From Rhizobium aethiopicum (GTDB lineage: Bacteria; Pseudomonadota; Alphaproteobacteria; Rhizobiales; Rhizobiaceae), in NCBI RefSeq assembly GCF_014197535.1, contig NZ_JACIFV010000021.1:45392-109391 (forward strand): a stretch of 64,000 nucleotides of DNA, written 5' to 3'. This document shows, piece after piece, positions 45,015-53,793 of the stretch. Below the pieces are notes generated by a model, which was not told the origin of the DNA, did no database searches, and saw only the letters and a list, made by a program, of their open reading frames with translations. A program made the translations under genes and the position numbers. Every line of letters begins with the position of its first letter. The first letter of the stretch is position 1.

Positions 45015-46349
45015 TTACATCATTTCCGGCCGTCTGATTGCCGAGCCGTCGCTGAAGCGGCTCAGCCTGTAGGGTGAGATGTCAGTGATCGGGGTCTCGT
45101 TCATGACGATCTCGCTGACCAGCCGGCCTGCCCCCGGTCCGATGGCAAATCCGTGTCCGCTGAACCCCGCGGCAATCACGTAACCAGGCAGTTGCTCCAC
45201 TCTCGAAATGACAGGGACGAGATCTGGCGAAGTATCGATGAGTCCTCCCCACGCGCGCTCGACCCCGATTCCCTTGAGCGCCGGGTATTCGCGTTCAAGG
45301 TTCTTCAATGCGAGCTTCACGAGGTTCCGGTCGGGCGCAGGATCAAGAATGCGGTTCTTTTCGAATGGCGAGACTTCATCGTTCTCCCAGCTGCTGATAG
45401 CATCGGGCCCATTCCAGAAGCTGCTGTTCAGACGGTACTTCAACTTCTTGCCGATCTTGCTGCGGTACATCTGGTAGAATTTGTACGCGTATCGCATCCC
45501 CCGCGGCGTGATATCGAGCGTGCCTCGTCCCGGCACGGCGATCGTGTAGGCGCCGTCTGTCCGGCGCCGCAACACGAAGTTTGACGCCGAGAGACATCCT
45601 GCTTGAATAATCTCGGGCGCGGGAGTCGTCTTAATTGCAGTCCCGGAGATGTTTGCGACGGGAAGCTCAATGCCATATCGATGAGAAAACCGAGAAGCCC
45701 ATGCTCCGCCGGCGCAAACAACGGTACCGGCTTTCACAAGTCCCCGCTCTGTCCACACGCCTGTTACCCGGCCGTTGCTAATGTCGAGGCCTCGAACGGC
45801 GCAGTTTTGATGGAGCAATACGCCGTTTTCCTTCGCGGCCTCAGCGATGGCCGGTACGGCAAGGCTGGGCTCCGCTCGCCCATCCGTCGGAGACCAAACG
45901 CCGCCAATCCATGAGGACGTACCGCCCGACGCCCGCTCATTGGCCTCGGAAGCACTGAGGATCTGGCTGTGAAATCCTTGAAGTCGCGCAGCCTGGCCCC
46001 ACTTCTCCCAGCGGGCGACATCGGCTTCGTTTTTGGTGCAGTAAAGAATCCCCGTTCGGCGGAAGCCGAGATCGCGACCCGTCTCAGTGCTCAGTTCCTC
46101 CCAGCGCTGCAGACTGTACATGGCTAGCGCAAGCTCATAGAGATCGCGGTTTTGCTGGCGAACCCATCCCCAGTTGCGGCTCGACTGCTCGCCTCCGACA
46201 ATGCCTTTTTCAAGCAGGGCAACGGATACCCCTTTGCGGGCGAGCTCATAAGCCGTGCAGGTACCCACGATCCCCGCGCCGATGACGACAACATCGACCT
46301 CAGTTGGAAAATTGGCGCTGTCGCTTACTTTCTGAACCTGGACCGGCAT
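45015..46349 (-). CDS. FAD-dependent D-amino-acid dehydrogenase/oxidase-like protein
   Basis: 444-residue DAO-family flavoenzyme. VDVVVIGAGIVGTCTAYELARKG near the N-terminus binds FAD, followed by EKGIVGGEQSSRNWGWVRQQNRD, a segment shared almost exactly with the oxidase at 58415-59737, so the two are paralogs. C-terminal GYVIAAGFSGHGFAIGPGAGRL is the second FAD contact. I take the ATG at 46349, 9 bases after AGAGGA, over the GTG at 46355. It lies 190 bases after the peptide-permease gene and in the same direction, which suggests that the imported compound feeds this enzyme. Confidence 0.84.
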   Translation of the reverse strand: MPVQVQKVSDSANFPTEVDVVVIGAGIVGTCTAYELARKGVSVALLEKGIVGGEQSSRNWGWVRQQNRDLYELALAMYSLQRWEELSTETGRDLGFRRTGILYCTKNEADVARWEKWGQAARLQGFHSQILSASEANERASGGTSSWIGGVWSPTDGRAEPSLAVPAIAEAAKENGVLLHQNCAVRGLDISNGRVTGVWTERGLVKAGTVVCAGGAWASRFSHRYGIELPVANISGTAIKTTPAPEIIQAGCLSASNFVLRRRTDGAYTIAVPGRGTLDITPRGMRYAYKFYQMYRSKIGKKLKYRLNSSFWNGPDAISSWENDEVSPFEKNRILDPAPDRNLVKLALKNLEREYPALKGIGVERAWGGLIDTSPDLVPVISRVEQLPGYVIAAGFSGHGFAIGPGAGRLVSEIVMNETPITDISPYRLSRFSDGSAIRRPEMM

Positions 46350-46538
46350 AGTCACTATTCCTCTGACATCGTGCTCCAGTCATCTCCGGACCGGAATGAT
46401 AAAAAGCTCAACAATCTGTCGTCATGGCCACGGAACATCCCGACGCTCGGCGCGGCGATGACGTCTGATGTGCTCCGCCGACATCACATGCGCGTGTGGC
46501 GGGGATGTCTCTTTTGGGCGCGGGCGAGATGCTGTGTC

Positions 46539-47417
46539 TCAGCTGTGATCACCGCGAACATCGAACGCATCGCGCAGCCCGTCGCCGATGAAATTGAAGC
46601 TTGTGACAGCGATCGTTATGGCCGCACCGGGAATGATCGCCAGCCAAGGTGCCGTCCCCAAATATTGCTGTGCGCCGTTCAGCATATTACCCCAACTGGG
46701 CAGCGGCGGCTGAATTCCATAGCCGAGGAAGCTGATGTAAGCCTCCATCAGGATCGCCCGGGCGACGGTCAGGGTAGCGGCGACTATAATTGGACCCATG
46801 GCATTGGGAAGGATTTCGCGGAACATGATGTGGGTTGCGCTCAGTCCCAACATGCGGCCGGCCAGCACGAATTCACGCTCGCGCAGGGAGCGGACCTCAG
46901 CCTCGACGATGCGGGCAACTTCCATCCAGCTTGTGGCAGCGATGACGACGGTAATCATGATCGGGTTTGGCTTCAGCGCAGCGGCCAGAGCGAGCACGAG
47001 GAAGATGGATGGGAAGGAAAGGAAGCCATCGACGGCGCGCATCAGCACGGTGCCCACCAAGCCTCCCCTGTATCCCGCCACCACGCCGACAAGGGTTCCG
47101 ATCAGCGTCGACAACAGCATCGCTGAGAAGCCCACCAAGAGCGAAATCCGCCCCGCCATGAACAACCGGGCGGCCAGATCTCGTCCCAGCGGGTCCGTGC
47201 CGAGATAATGCTGCCCTGTCAGGGGCGGAGCGAAACGGGCGCGCAAATCGATATAGAGGGAATCGTACGGCAACAAATGGGGACCCAACACGCATGCCAA
47301 CGTCAGGAGGGCGATCATCACCATCCCGATGAGGGCCAGATGGTGCTTCATGAAACGGTGCGCAGTTCGGCTGTTCCACCAGCGCTCCCGGGGTGAATTT
47401 GCGGCAATGGCAGTCAT
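46539..47417 (-). CDS. Peptide-type ABC transporter permease (DppC-like)
   Basis: 292-residue inner-membrane permease. N-terminal OppC_N-type helix HLALIGMVMIALLTLACVLGPHLLPYD, HYLGTDPLGRDLAARLFMAGR, and the ATPase-contact EAA region VRSLREREFVLAGRMLGLSATHIMFREILPNA. Six membrane segments. I choose the ATG at 47417, 9 bases after AGGAG; the ATG at 47444 is possible. Fourth gene of the transporter operon. Confidence 0.86.
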   Translation of the reverse strand: MTAIAANSPRERWWNSRTAHRFMKHHLALIGMVMIALLTLACVLGPHLLPYDSLYIDLRARFAPPLTGQHYLGTDPLGRDLAARLFMAGRISLLVGFSAMLLSTLIGTLVGVVAGYRGGLVGTVLMRAVDGFLSFPSIFLVLALAAALKPNPIMITVVIAATSWMEVARIVEAEVRSLREREFVLAGRMLGLSATHIMFREILPNAMGPIIVAATLTVARAILMEAYISFLGYGIQPPLPSWGNMLNGAQQYLGTAPWLAIIPGAAITIAVTSFNFIGDGLRDAFDVRGDHS

Positions 47418-47449
47418 GATGGCTGACTCCTGATGAGCGTTCATGGCGC

Positions 47450-48400
47450 TTAACTCAGACGGATACGGGGATCGATGATGGCGACAACGATGTCGGCGGC
47501 GAGGTTGCACACCACGACAAGGATCGCTGAGAACATGAGCAATCCCATTACCACCGGGTAGTCACTGTAGCCGAGGCTGTCGAGGAACAGGCGCCCCATG
47601 CCCGGCCAGGTAAATACCGTCTCGGTGACCAGAGCACCCGTCAGGACGCTGGGAAGCTGCATCCCAAGGAGTGTGATCATCGGTAGGAGGGCATTGCCGA
47701 TGACGTGTTTCACCAGGATGCGACGCTCACTTAATCCTTTGGCGCGGGCCGTCTTGATGAATTCCTGATTGATAACATCGAGAGTAGCCGTTCGCATGTA
47801 GCGGCTCCAGATGGCCACATGCACGAGCGCGAGCACGACGCTCGGCAGAATAAGATGGTGGAGATAGTTCAGAACGGATTCGTCCCCGATCGTGTACATG
47901 TTGCCGGCTGGAAGCCAGCCGAGTCTGAGCGAGAAGACGTAGATCCCGATCAGTCCGAACCAGAAAGTCGGGATCGAAAGGGCCACCATCGCACCGACCG
48001 TCGCCATGTAGTCGAAAACCGAATATCGCTTTATGGCGCCGCGAACACCGATCCAGGTACCAATAGCGATCGCGATCACCGTGGACGACCCCATCAGCAG
48101 CAACGTTGCCACGAGGTGTCTTCCAATCACCTCGAGAACCGGCGCTCCGTCGCGGAATGAGTGGCCCCAGTCTCCTCTCAACAGGCGCCAGCCCCAATCC
48201 AGATACTGCATCCACAGAGGACGGTTCAGGCCTAACTGCTCCGCCAATCGGTTCAGGTCGTCCTGCGTCATGCTTGCATCAAGCCCGAATTGTGCCAGGG
48301 GGCCGCCCGGAATCAGGTTGAGGACCACGAAGCCGATGACGGAAACGATCAGGAGCAGTACGAGGCTCTGAGCGAACCGGTTAAGTAGGAAGCTACGCAT
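47450..48400 (-). CDS. Peptide-type ABC transporter permease (DppB-like)
   Basis: 316-residue permease with the start LLNRFAQSLVLLLIVSVIGFVVLNLIPGGP typical of DppB/OppB, and the EAA loop NQEFIKTARAKGLSERRILVKHVIGNALLPMITLLG. Six membrane helices. It pairs with the DppC-like protein; their genes are 32 bases apart. Confidence 0.88.
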   Translation of the reverse strand: MRSFLLNRFAQSLVLLLIVSVIGFVVLNLIPGGPLAQFGLDASMTQDDLNRLAEQLGLNRPLWMQYLDWGWRLLRGDWGHSFRDGAPVLEVIGRHLVATLLLMGSSTVIAIAIGTWIGVRGAIKRYSVFDYMATVGAMVALSIPTFWFGLIGIYVFSLRLGWLPAGNMYTIGDESVLNYLHHLILPSVVLALVHVAIWSRYMRTATLDVINQEFIKTARAKGLSERRILVKHVIGNALLPMITLLGMQLPSVLTGALVTETVFTWPGMGRLFLDSLGYSDYPVVMGLLMFSAILVVVCNLAADIVVAIIDPRIRLS

Positions 48401-48472
48401 TCAGGCTCTCCCTGTGATAGCGCCAATAGAGGTCGCCGCCGCAACGTGCGGCGGCGACGGCGGGAGGTTAAC

Positions 48473-50143
48473 TCAGCTCTTCCAGCGCCAGCCGGCAGCA
48501 TGCCAGGATGCCGTGCGCGTGTTCGTATTCGGTTCCCAGCCTTCAAGGCCTTCCTTTTTGCCAACCACATAGGTGGCGGCAAACAGAGGAAGGAAGGGAA
48601 GGTCCTGACGCACGATTTCCTGGATACGGTAGTAGATTTCACGACGCGCTTCCGGATCGAAGGTCTGGGCGCCCTTCTTCAGCAGCGCATCCACTTCCGG
48701 ATTGGAATACTGGCCGACGTTCGATCCCTTTCCACCCTTCGCGGCAATCGCGCTGCTCGCAAGACGATTGGTTGCATCGGGGTCCGCGGCGATCAGATGC
48801 GTAACGCCCGAGATGGCCGTGTCGAACTGTGACTTCAGCCAGAATTCGCCGAACATGACGGCAGCCGGCAAATTCGAGATCGTCATCTGCACGCCAATTT
48901 CCGCGAACGTCTGCTGCAGGAACTGCTGCACCTGCTCACGGAGATTGTTGCCCGATGTCGTCGAATTGTTGAACGCGAGCTTCACGCCGTTCTTTTCACG
49001 GATCCCGTCCGACCCCGGTACCCAACCGGCGTCGTCGAGGAGCTTGCGTGCGGCATCGAGATTGAATTTCTGTGCCGGAAGCTTCGGATTGAAGTAGAAC
49101 GATTCCTTTGGCATGAAGGTTTCGGTCGTTGTGACCACGCCGAAATAGAGCGCGTCAATGATCGCCGCTCTGTCCATCGCAGCATAGAGTGCCTGACGCA
49201 CCGCAAGTTCCTTGAACTGCGGCCGCTCGAGATTGAGATAGAACGACTCGACGGAGGCACCTGGCACCAGGCTCACCACGCGGCCCGGCAATTTGCTGGC
49301 TTCGTCGTAGTGGTCGGGCGTGATGTACGCCTGGTCTGTAAGGTCGATGTCGCCGCTCTTGAATTGGGTATAGAGCACCGTCTGGTCAGGAATGTATTTG
49401 AATACAACCTGCTCGACATAGGGGCCGTCCCCAAAATAATCGGGGTTTGCTGCCAGTTCGAGATGGTCGCCGGCCACACGCTGGCTCCATTTGAAGGCAC
49501 CGGTGCCAACGGGTGCCTGGTTGAAGGCTGCTGCGTTCGGATCGGCCTCATTCTCGAGAAGGTGCTTTGGCACGATGAAGGTCTCGGTGAGAAACGACAG
49601 GTAAGGAGCGAAGACCTGCTCCATCCGCCAGGTGATTTCAGTTGGCGAAACCACCGTGAGATCACGTACCAGCGAATGGCCGCCTGTGCGCCAGGCGCGG
49701 AATTTCGGATTGGTGATCAGTTCAAGGGTGAACTTCACATCCTCAGCCGTAAAGGGCTTGCCGTCATGCCAGCGGACATCATCACGCAGGCGAACGCGCC
49801 AGTTCAGGCCATCCGCCGAGATGCCGCCGTTCTTCTGCGTGGGCACTTCTAGCGCAAGATTGGGCTGAAGCACGCCTTGCGGATCCATGCGAAAGAGCGC
49901 GTCGAAGAGCGAGAAGTGGACCGCATCGTCCGTTTCGATATGTGCCATGAGCGGATTGAACACGGTCGGTTCCTGCGAAAGCCCGACCACGACGCGACCC
50001 GCAGGTTTCTTGTCCGCTGCCCAGGCAATGTCAGGCTTGCCGATCAGGTTGGGGGCAGCAAAGCATGCAATGCCGCCGGCTGCCATCAGGCGCAGTGCGT
50101 CGCGCCGAGAAATATTTGTTTTGGTCGTAGACTCTTTTGTCAT
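48473..50143 (-). CDS. Peptide-type ABC substrate-binding protein (SBP_bac_5)
   Basis: 556-residue periplasmic binding protein of the dipeptide/oligopeptide/nickel type. The twin-arginine signal ISRRDALRLMAAGGIACFAAP is followed by VVVGLSQEPTVFNPLMAHIETDD and WRVRLRDDVRWHDGKPFTAEDVKFTLE, the family signature. Tat export is common for such proteins in rhizobia. Ligands of this family include peptides, opines and modified amino acids; the sequence does not decide. I take the ATG at 50143 after GAGGG; longer frames to 50248 enter the ATPase gene. Confidence 0.88.
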   Translation of the reverse strand: MTKESTTKTNISRRDALRLMAAGGIACFAAPNLIGKPDIAWAADKKPAGRVVVGLSQEPTVFNPLMAHIETDDAVHFSLFDALFRMDPQGVLQPNLALEVPTQKNGGISADGLNWRVRLRDDVRWHDGKPFTAEDVKFTLELITNPKFRAWRTGGHSLVRDLTVVSPTEITWRMEQVFAPYLSFLTETFIVPKHLLENEADPNAAAFNQAPVGTGAFKWSQRVAGDHLELAANPDYFGDGPYVEQVVFKYIPDQTVLYTQFKSGDIDLTDQAYITPDHYDEASKLPGRVVSLVPGASVESFYLNLERPQFKELAVRQALYAAMDRAAIIDALYFGVVTTTETFMPKESFYFNPKLPAQKFNLDAARKLLDDAGWVPGSDGIREKNGVKLAFNNSTTSGNNLREQVQQFLQQTFAEIGVQMTISNLPAAVMFGEFWLKSQFDTAISGVTHLIAADPDATNRLASSAIAAKGGKGSNVGQYSNPEVDALLKKGAQTFDPEARREIYYRIQEIVRQDLPFLPLFAATYVVGKKEGLEGWEPNTNTRTASWHAAGWRWKS

Positions 50144-50174
50144 TTCATTCCCTCTCTTTTTGCTCATTAGGAAC

Positions 50175-51845
50175 CTACTGCGGTGAGCCGATTGCACTTT
50201 CGCAATTATCTCTGCCTCGTTCTCCCGGGATTGCGGCCACAAGTTCACGCGTGTAGTCGGATTGCGGTTTCAGGAAAATCTGAGACGGGGGGCCACGCTC
50301 GACGACCCGGCCCTTCTGCATCACGGCAATTTCGTCGCAGATCTGGCTGGCGACACGAAGATCATGGGTGATGAAGACCATCGATACGCCGGTTTCGCGC
50401 TGGATTTGGTCAAGCAGTTTGAGGATCTGGGCCTGGATCGACACGTCGAGCGCGGAGACTGCTTCGTCGGCAATCAGCAGCTTGGGCTTGAACATCAAGG
50501 CCCGTGCGATGCCGATGCGCTGGCGCTGACCACCCGAGAATTCGTGCGGGTAGCGGCCGAAGGCGCCTGCATCGAGACCGACGTGGGATAGCAACGCCCG
50601 CGCCTCTTCGCGCGCGTGCGCGTAGGGCATACCATGTGCGACGGGCCCGACGGTCAATATCTGACCGATGGTGGAGCGTGGATTGAGCGAGGCAAAGGGA
50701 TCCTGAAAGATCATCTGAATCCGGGGCCGCAGCGGCCGGAACTCGGATTCAGAGAGCTTGACGATGTCCTTGCCCTCAAACAGGATCTGACCGCTGTCGC
50801 TGTCCTGAAGCTTGATCAGGAGTCGGCCCAACGACGACTTTCCGGAGCCGCTTTCGCCGACAATGCCAAGGGTGCGGCCAGCAGCCAAGGTGAATGAGGC
50901 GTCCTGCACTGCAGGCACGACACGCTGGCTTCCGAACAGCGCACTGCCGCTGCGATAAGTCTTGCACAAGCCATTGACGGTCAGGATTGTCTCGTCGCTC
51001 GTTTGCACCTTGAGCTTCCTGTCCTCGCCCGTGAGGCGCGGAACGGCTGCGATCAAGCGCTGGGTGTAGGGGTGGCTGGGTGATTTGAGAACCTGGTCGG
51101 CGGTGCCCTGCTCAACAATCCGCCCTTTCTCCATAACCACGACGCTGTCGGCAATTTCTGCGACGACGCCGAAGTCGTGGGTGATGAACATGACGCTCAT
51201 ACCCTTGCGGCGCTGAATGTCGCGGATGAGCTTCAGGATCTGCGCCTGCGTGGTTACGTCAAGGGCTGTCGTGGGTTCGTCTGCGATCAGCACGGTCGGC
51301 TCAAGGGCCAGCGCCATGGCGATCATGACGCGCTGGCGCTGACCACCGGAAAGCCTGAACGGATACTGATGGTACATCAGTGCCGGATCGGGAAGGCCGA
51401 CTTCCGTCAGCAATTCGAGGGCGCGATCACGGCGCGAGACCTTGGTACCCACTCCATGCGCGGCCATCACTTCAGTAACTTGCTCGCCGACCGTCATCAG
51501 CGGGTTGAGCGCCGAAAGCGGATCCTGAAAGATCATGGACACGACGCGGCCGCGCAGCTGGCGCAGCTTTTTTGCCGGCGCCCCGACTATGGTCGTTCCG
51601 TCGAGATTGATCGCACCCGAAGAGACCGGAATAATCTTGGGCAAGAGACCCATGATTGTGTTTGCGGTTACCGATTTGCCCGATCCAGACTCACCGATGA
51701 TGCAAAGGATCTGGCCACGCTTGAGGTCGAAGGATACATTTTCGACGGCATGAGTCCTTTCCATGCCTTTCGGCAGGTCGACTGTCAGGGCGCGCACCGA
51801 AAGCGCTGCGTCGTCTGCTCTAACAGCCTCGGTCATATTGGCCAT
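50175..51845 (-). CDS. Peptide-type ABC ATPase, DppD-DppF fusion
   Basis: 556 residues with two complete ATPase domains. Domain 1 (about 15-270): GESGSGKSVTANTIMGLLP, LSGGQRQRVMIAMALALEP, VLIADEPTTALDVT. Domain 2 (about 300-545): GIVGESGSGKSSLGRLL, FSGGQRQRIGIARALMFKP, LLIADEAVSALDVS. Both end in the oligopeptide-transporter C-terminal type. A single fused gene replaces separate dppD and dppF. First gene of the operon, with the promoter and candidate operators at 51964-52035. Start chosen at the ATG at 51845, 8 bases after GGGAG. Confidence 0.88.
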   Translation of the reverse strand: MANMTEAVRADDAALSVRALTVDLPKGMERTHAVENVSFDLKRGQILCIIGESGSGKSVTANTIMGLLPKIIPVSSGAINLDGTTIVGAPAKKLRQLRGRVVSMIFQDPLSALNPLMTVGEQVTEVMAAHGVGTKVSRRDRALELLTEVGLPDPALMYHQYPFRLSGGQRQRVMIAMALALEPTVLIADEPTTALDVTTQAQILKLIRDIQRRKGMSVMFITHDFGVVAEIADSVVVMEKGRIVEQGTADQVLKSPSHPYTQRLIAAVPRLTGEDRKLKVQTSDETILTVNGLCKTYRSGSALFGSQRVVPAVQDASFTLAAGRTLGIVGESGSGKSSLGRLLIKLQDSDSGQILFEGKDIVKLSESEFRPLRPRIQMIFQDPFASLNPRSTIGQILTVGPVAHGMPYAHAREEARALLSHVGLDAGAFGRYPHEFSGGQRQRIGIARALMFKPKLLIADEAVSALDVSIQAQILKLLDQIQRETGVSMVFITHDLRVASQICDEIAVMQKGRVVERGPPSQIFLKPQSDYTRELVAAIPGERGRDNCESAIGSPQ

Positions 51846-51963
51846 CGACATAACTCCCTTGTTGCGCAGCTTCTTCATTGAGGTTTGGCCGCTGTTTTAA
51901 GCGTATTGCTCGTAACCTCTCGAGCGGTGCGCAGCCCGTTTCTAGGCCTCAGCGCCATTCGCT

Positions 51964-52035
51964 ACCAATCGGCGTTGGTTCTGCGATTAATATAAGATTG
52001 GTCTTGCCATTGGTGTCAATATAGATCAAATTGGT
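51964..52035. promoter_or_regulatory. Promoter of the peptide-ABC operon with repeated ATTGGT elements
   Basis: On the minus strand TTGACA (complement of 52014-52019) and TATATT (complement of 51989-51994) are 19 bases apart. ATTGGT occurs at 51997-52002 and 52009-52014, inside the spacer, and again at 52030-52035. A palindrome ACCAA-N6-TTGGT lies at 51964-51979. These are plausible binding sites for the adjacent FadR-type regulator, placed to block the promoter. Confidence 0.5.
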
Positions 52036-52061
52036 TTCGAGAAATTTTTATCGGAGGGCAC

Positions 52062-52730
52062 ATGAGCGTGGTGTTGAAGGATTTCATTGAGGCGGAAGGC
52101 CTGGAGCCTGGAGATCGACTGCCTCCCGAGCGGGACCTGGCTCTGAAACTGGGGCTGCCGCGTACCGCCCTCAGAAGGATGCTCAGTTCGCTGGAGAAGG
52201 AAGGTCGCCTCATCAGGCATGTCGGTAGAGGCACCTTTATCGCCGGCAGCGGCGTAAGTTCCAGCGCTCTCCGTCGGCCGGCAAGCAGTGACGTAGACAC
52301 ATTGCGGACCTATCCGGCGGAAGTCTTCGAGGCGAGGCTGATCATAGAGCCCAAGATAGCAGCGTTGGCAGCGTTACGCGCGACCAGACAGGAAGTCGAA
52401 GAAATGCAGAAATCAATCGCGCGAGGCAACGCATCGGAATCTTTGAGCGAATTTGAGAAATGGGACGCCGTCTTTCATCGCATTATCGTCCAGGCCGCGC
52501 GTAACGGCCTTCTGGCATCGCTCTATGAAGGTATTCACGCGGTGCGCGCCGGGAACCTCTGGGGAAAAATGAAGGAACAGTCGCTGACCTCTGAGCGCAT
52601 GACGGCCTATATCGTCAGCCATCAGGCGATTCTCGATGCAATAAAGGATCGTGATAGCAGAGAGGCGGAGCGAAACATGTATGATCACATCATTGAAGCC
52701 AGAACGAACATACTCGGTCCGAGTATCTGA
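52062..52730 (+). CDS. GntR-family regulator, FadR/FCD subfamily
   Basis: 222-residue repressor. N-terminal winged helix LEPGDRLPPERDLALKLGLPRTALRRMLSSLEKEGRLIRHVGRGTFI (about 13-60), then an FCD effector domain (about 85-215) with EVFEARLIIEPKIAALAALRAT and FHRIIVQAARNGLL, plus a C-terminal HQAILDAIKDRDSREAERNMYDHI containing metal-site histidines. GGAGG precedes the ATG by 4 bases. It is divergent from the peptide-ABC operon and probably controls it in response to an acid-type metabolite. Confidence 0.87.
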   Translation: MSVVLKDFIEAEGLEPGDRLPPERDLALKLGLPRTALRRMLSSLEKEGRLIRHVGRGTFIAGSGVSSSALRRPASSDVDTLRTYPAEVFEARLIIEPKIAALAALRATRQEVEEMQKSIARGNASESLSEFEKWDAVFHRIIVQAARNGLLASLYEGIHAVRAGNLWGKMKEQSLTSERMTAYIVSHQAILDAIKDRDSREAERNMYDHIIEARTNILGPSI

Positions 52731-52819
52731 GAATTTGGTGTGAAAACTGATTTTGACGCGCGTTGCCGCGTGTTTATTGTCTCCGCCGCGATCCTGATGT
52801 CGCCGATTCAGCCGGCGGT

Positions 52820-53686
52820 CTAAGCAAACTGTCGACGAAGCCAGGACAGGAAGCTCCGTTTCCTGGCATCGCCTTCGAAAGGAAGGCGGCTCAACAGGAT
52901 GTAGCTGTAGCCGTTGCTGGAGAATCCTTGGGGAGCCACCAGTTGCCCGTTTTCCACAGCGTCGGCGACCAGCGGCTCCGGGCCGATCGCAGCACCCAGC
53001 CCCGCGATTGCCGCCTCGATACTCAAATAGAAATGTTCGAAGACCTGGCTACCGGGTGGATTTGGATCTGCGATCTGATTGTCGGAGATGTACCGCGTCC
53101 ACGCATCTCGACGGGTAGCCGAATGAATGCGAGGCAAGGAGAGGATATCATTGCCGCCGGACGCCAAAAGACCTGGCGCGCAAACGGGGCCGACACGTTC
53201 TTCGACCACGGTTTCCATGAAAAGTTCCGGCGGCCAGCTGAAATCGCTTCTCCGGAGCGCCAGATCGATATGGCTCCTGTCGAAGCTTACAGGGCCGCCG
53301 GCTGCCAATACATGAACCTCAATCTCCGGATGAAGTGCATTAAATTGCGGAAGGCGCCGGATCAGCCAGCGCTGCGTGAAAGTCGGCTCACATGAGAGCA
53401 CCAGCGGCGCCGAGCCCCCGCCTTTGATTTCATCGCAACACTCACCGATCTGGCGCAACACCTCGCTCATGGTGCCAAGCAGACGCCGTCCTGGGGCGGT
53501 TAGAAAAACGGCCCTGTTTCTTCGTTCAAAGAGGGCCACCCCCAAGTCTTCCTCAAGCAAGCGGATCTGCTTGCTGACGGCGCTGTGCGTGACGAACAAT
53601 TCATCGCCGGCGCGCCCGAAATTCAAATGCCGTGCAGCTGCTTCAAACACTCTAAGCGCGGATAAGGATGGGAATCGTGCGGCCAT
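52820..53686 (-). CDS. LysR-family regulator, GcvA-like
   Basis: 288-residue LysR regulator of the GcvA/AmpR group: FPSLSALRVFEAAARHLNFGRAGDELFVTHSAVSKQIRLLEEDLGV for the helix-turn-helix, then an effector domain with LSCEPTFTQRWLIRRLPQF and DLALRRSDF. The ATG at 53686 gives the standard N-terminus; the frame extends to 53851 but overlaps the next gene. It is divergent from the DUF1537 kinase gene 107 bases away, so that cassette is the likely target. Confidence 0.86.
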   Translation of the reverse strand: MAARFPSLSALRVFEAAARHLNFGRAGDELFVTHSAVSKQIRLLEEDLGVALFERRNRAVFLTAPGRRLLGTMSEVLRQIGECCDEIKGGGSAPLVLSCEPTFTQRWLIRRLPQFNALHPEIEVHVLAAGGPVSFDRSHIDLALRRSDFSWPPELFMETVVEERVGPVCAPGLLASGGNDILSLPRIHSATRRDAWTRYISDNQIADPNPPGSQVFEHFYLSIEAAIAGLGAAIGPEPLVADAVENGQLVAPQGFSSNGYSYILLSRLPFEGDARKRSFLSWLRRQFA

Positions 53687-53793
53687 ATCTGTGAGATAAA
53701 GTGACTGGTTTCCGTCAGAATTGATCGTTTTTTCGGCAAACGCAATAGCCCTAATATCCTCGTCGCCACACAAAAACCGATAGGATAGCGATT

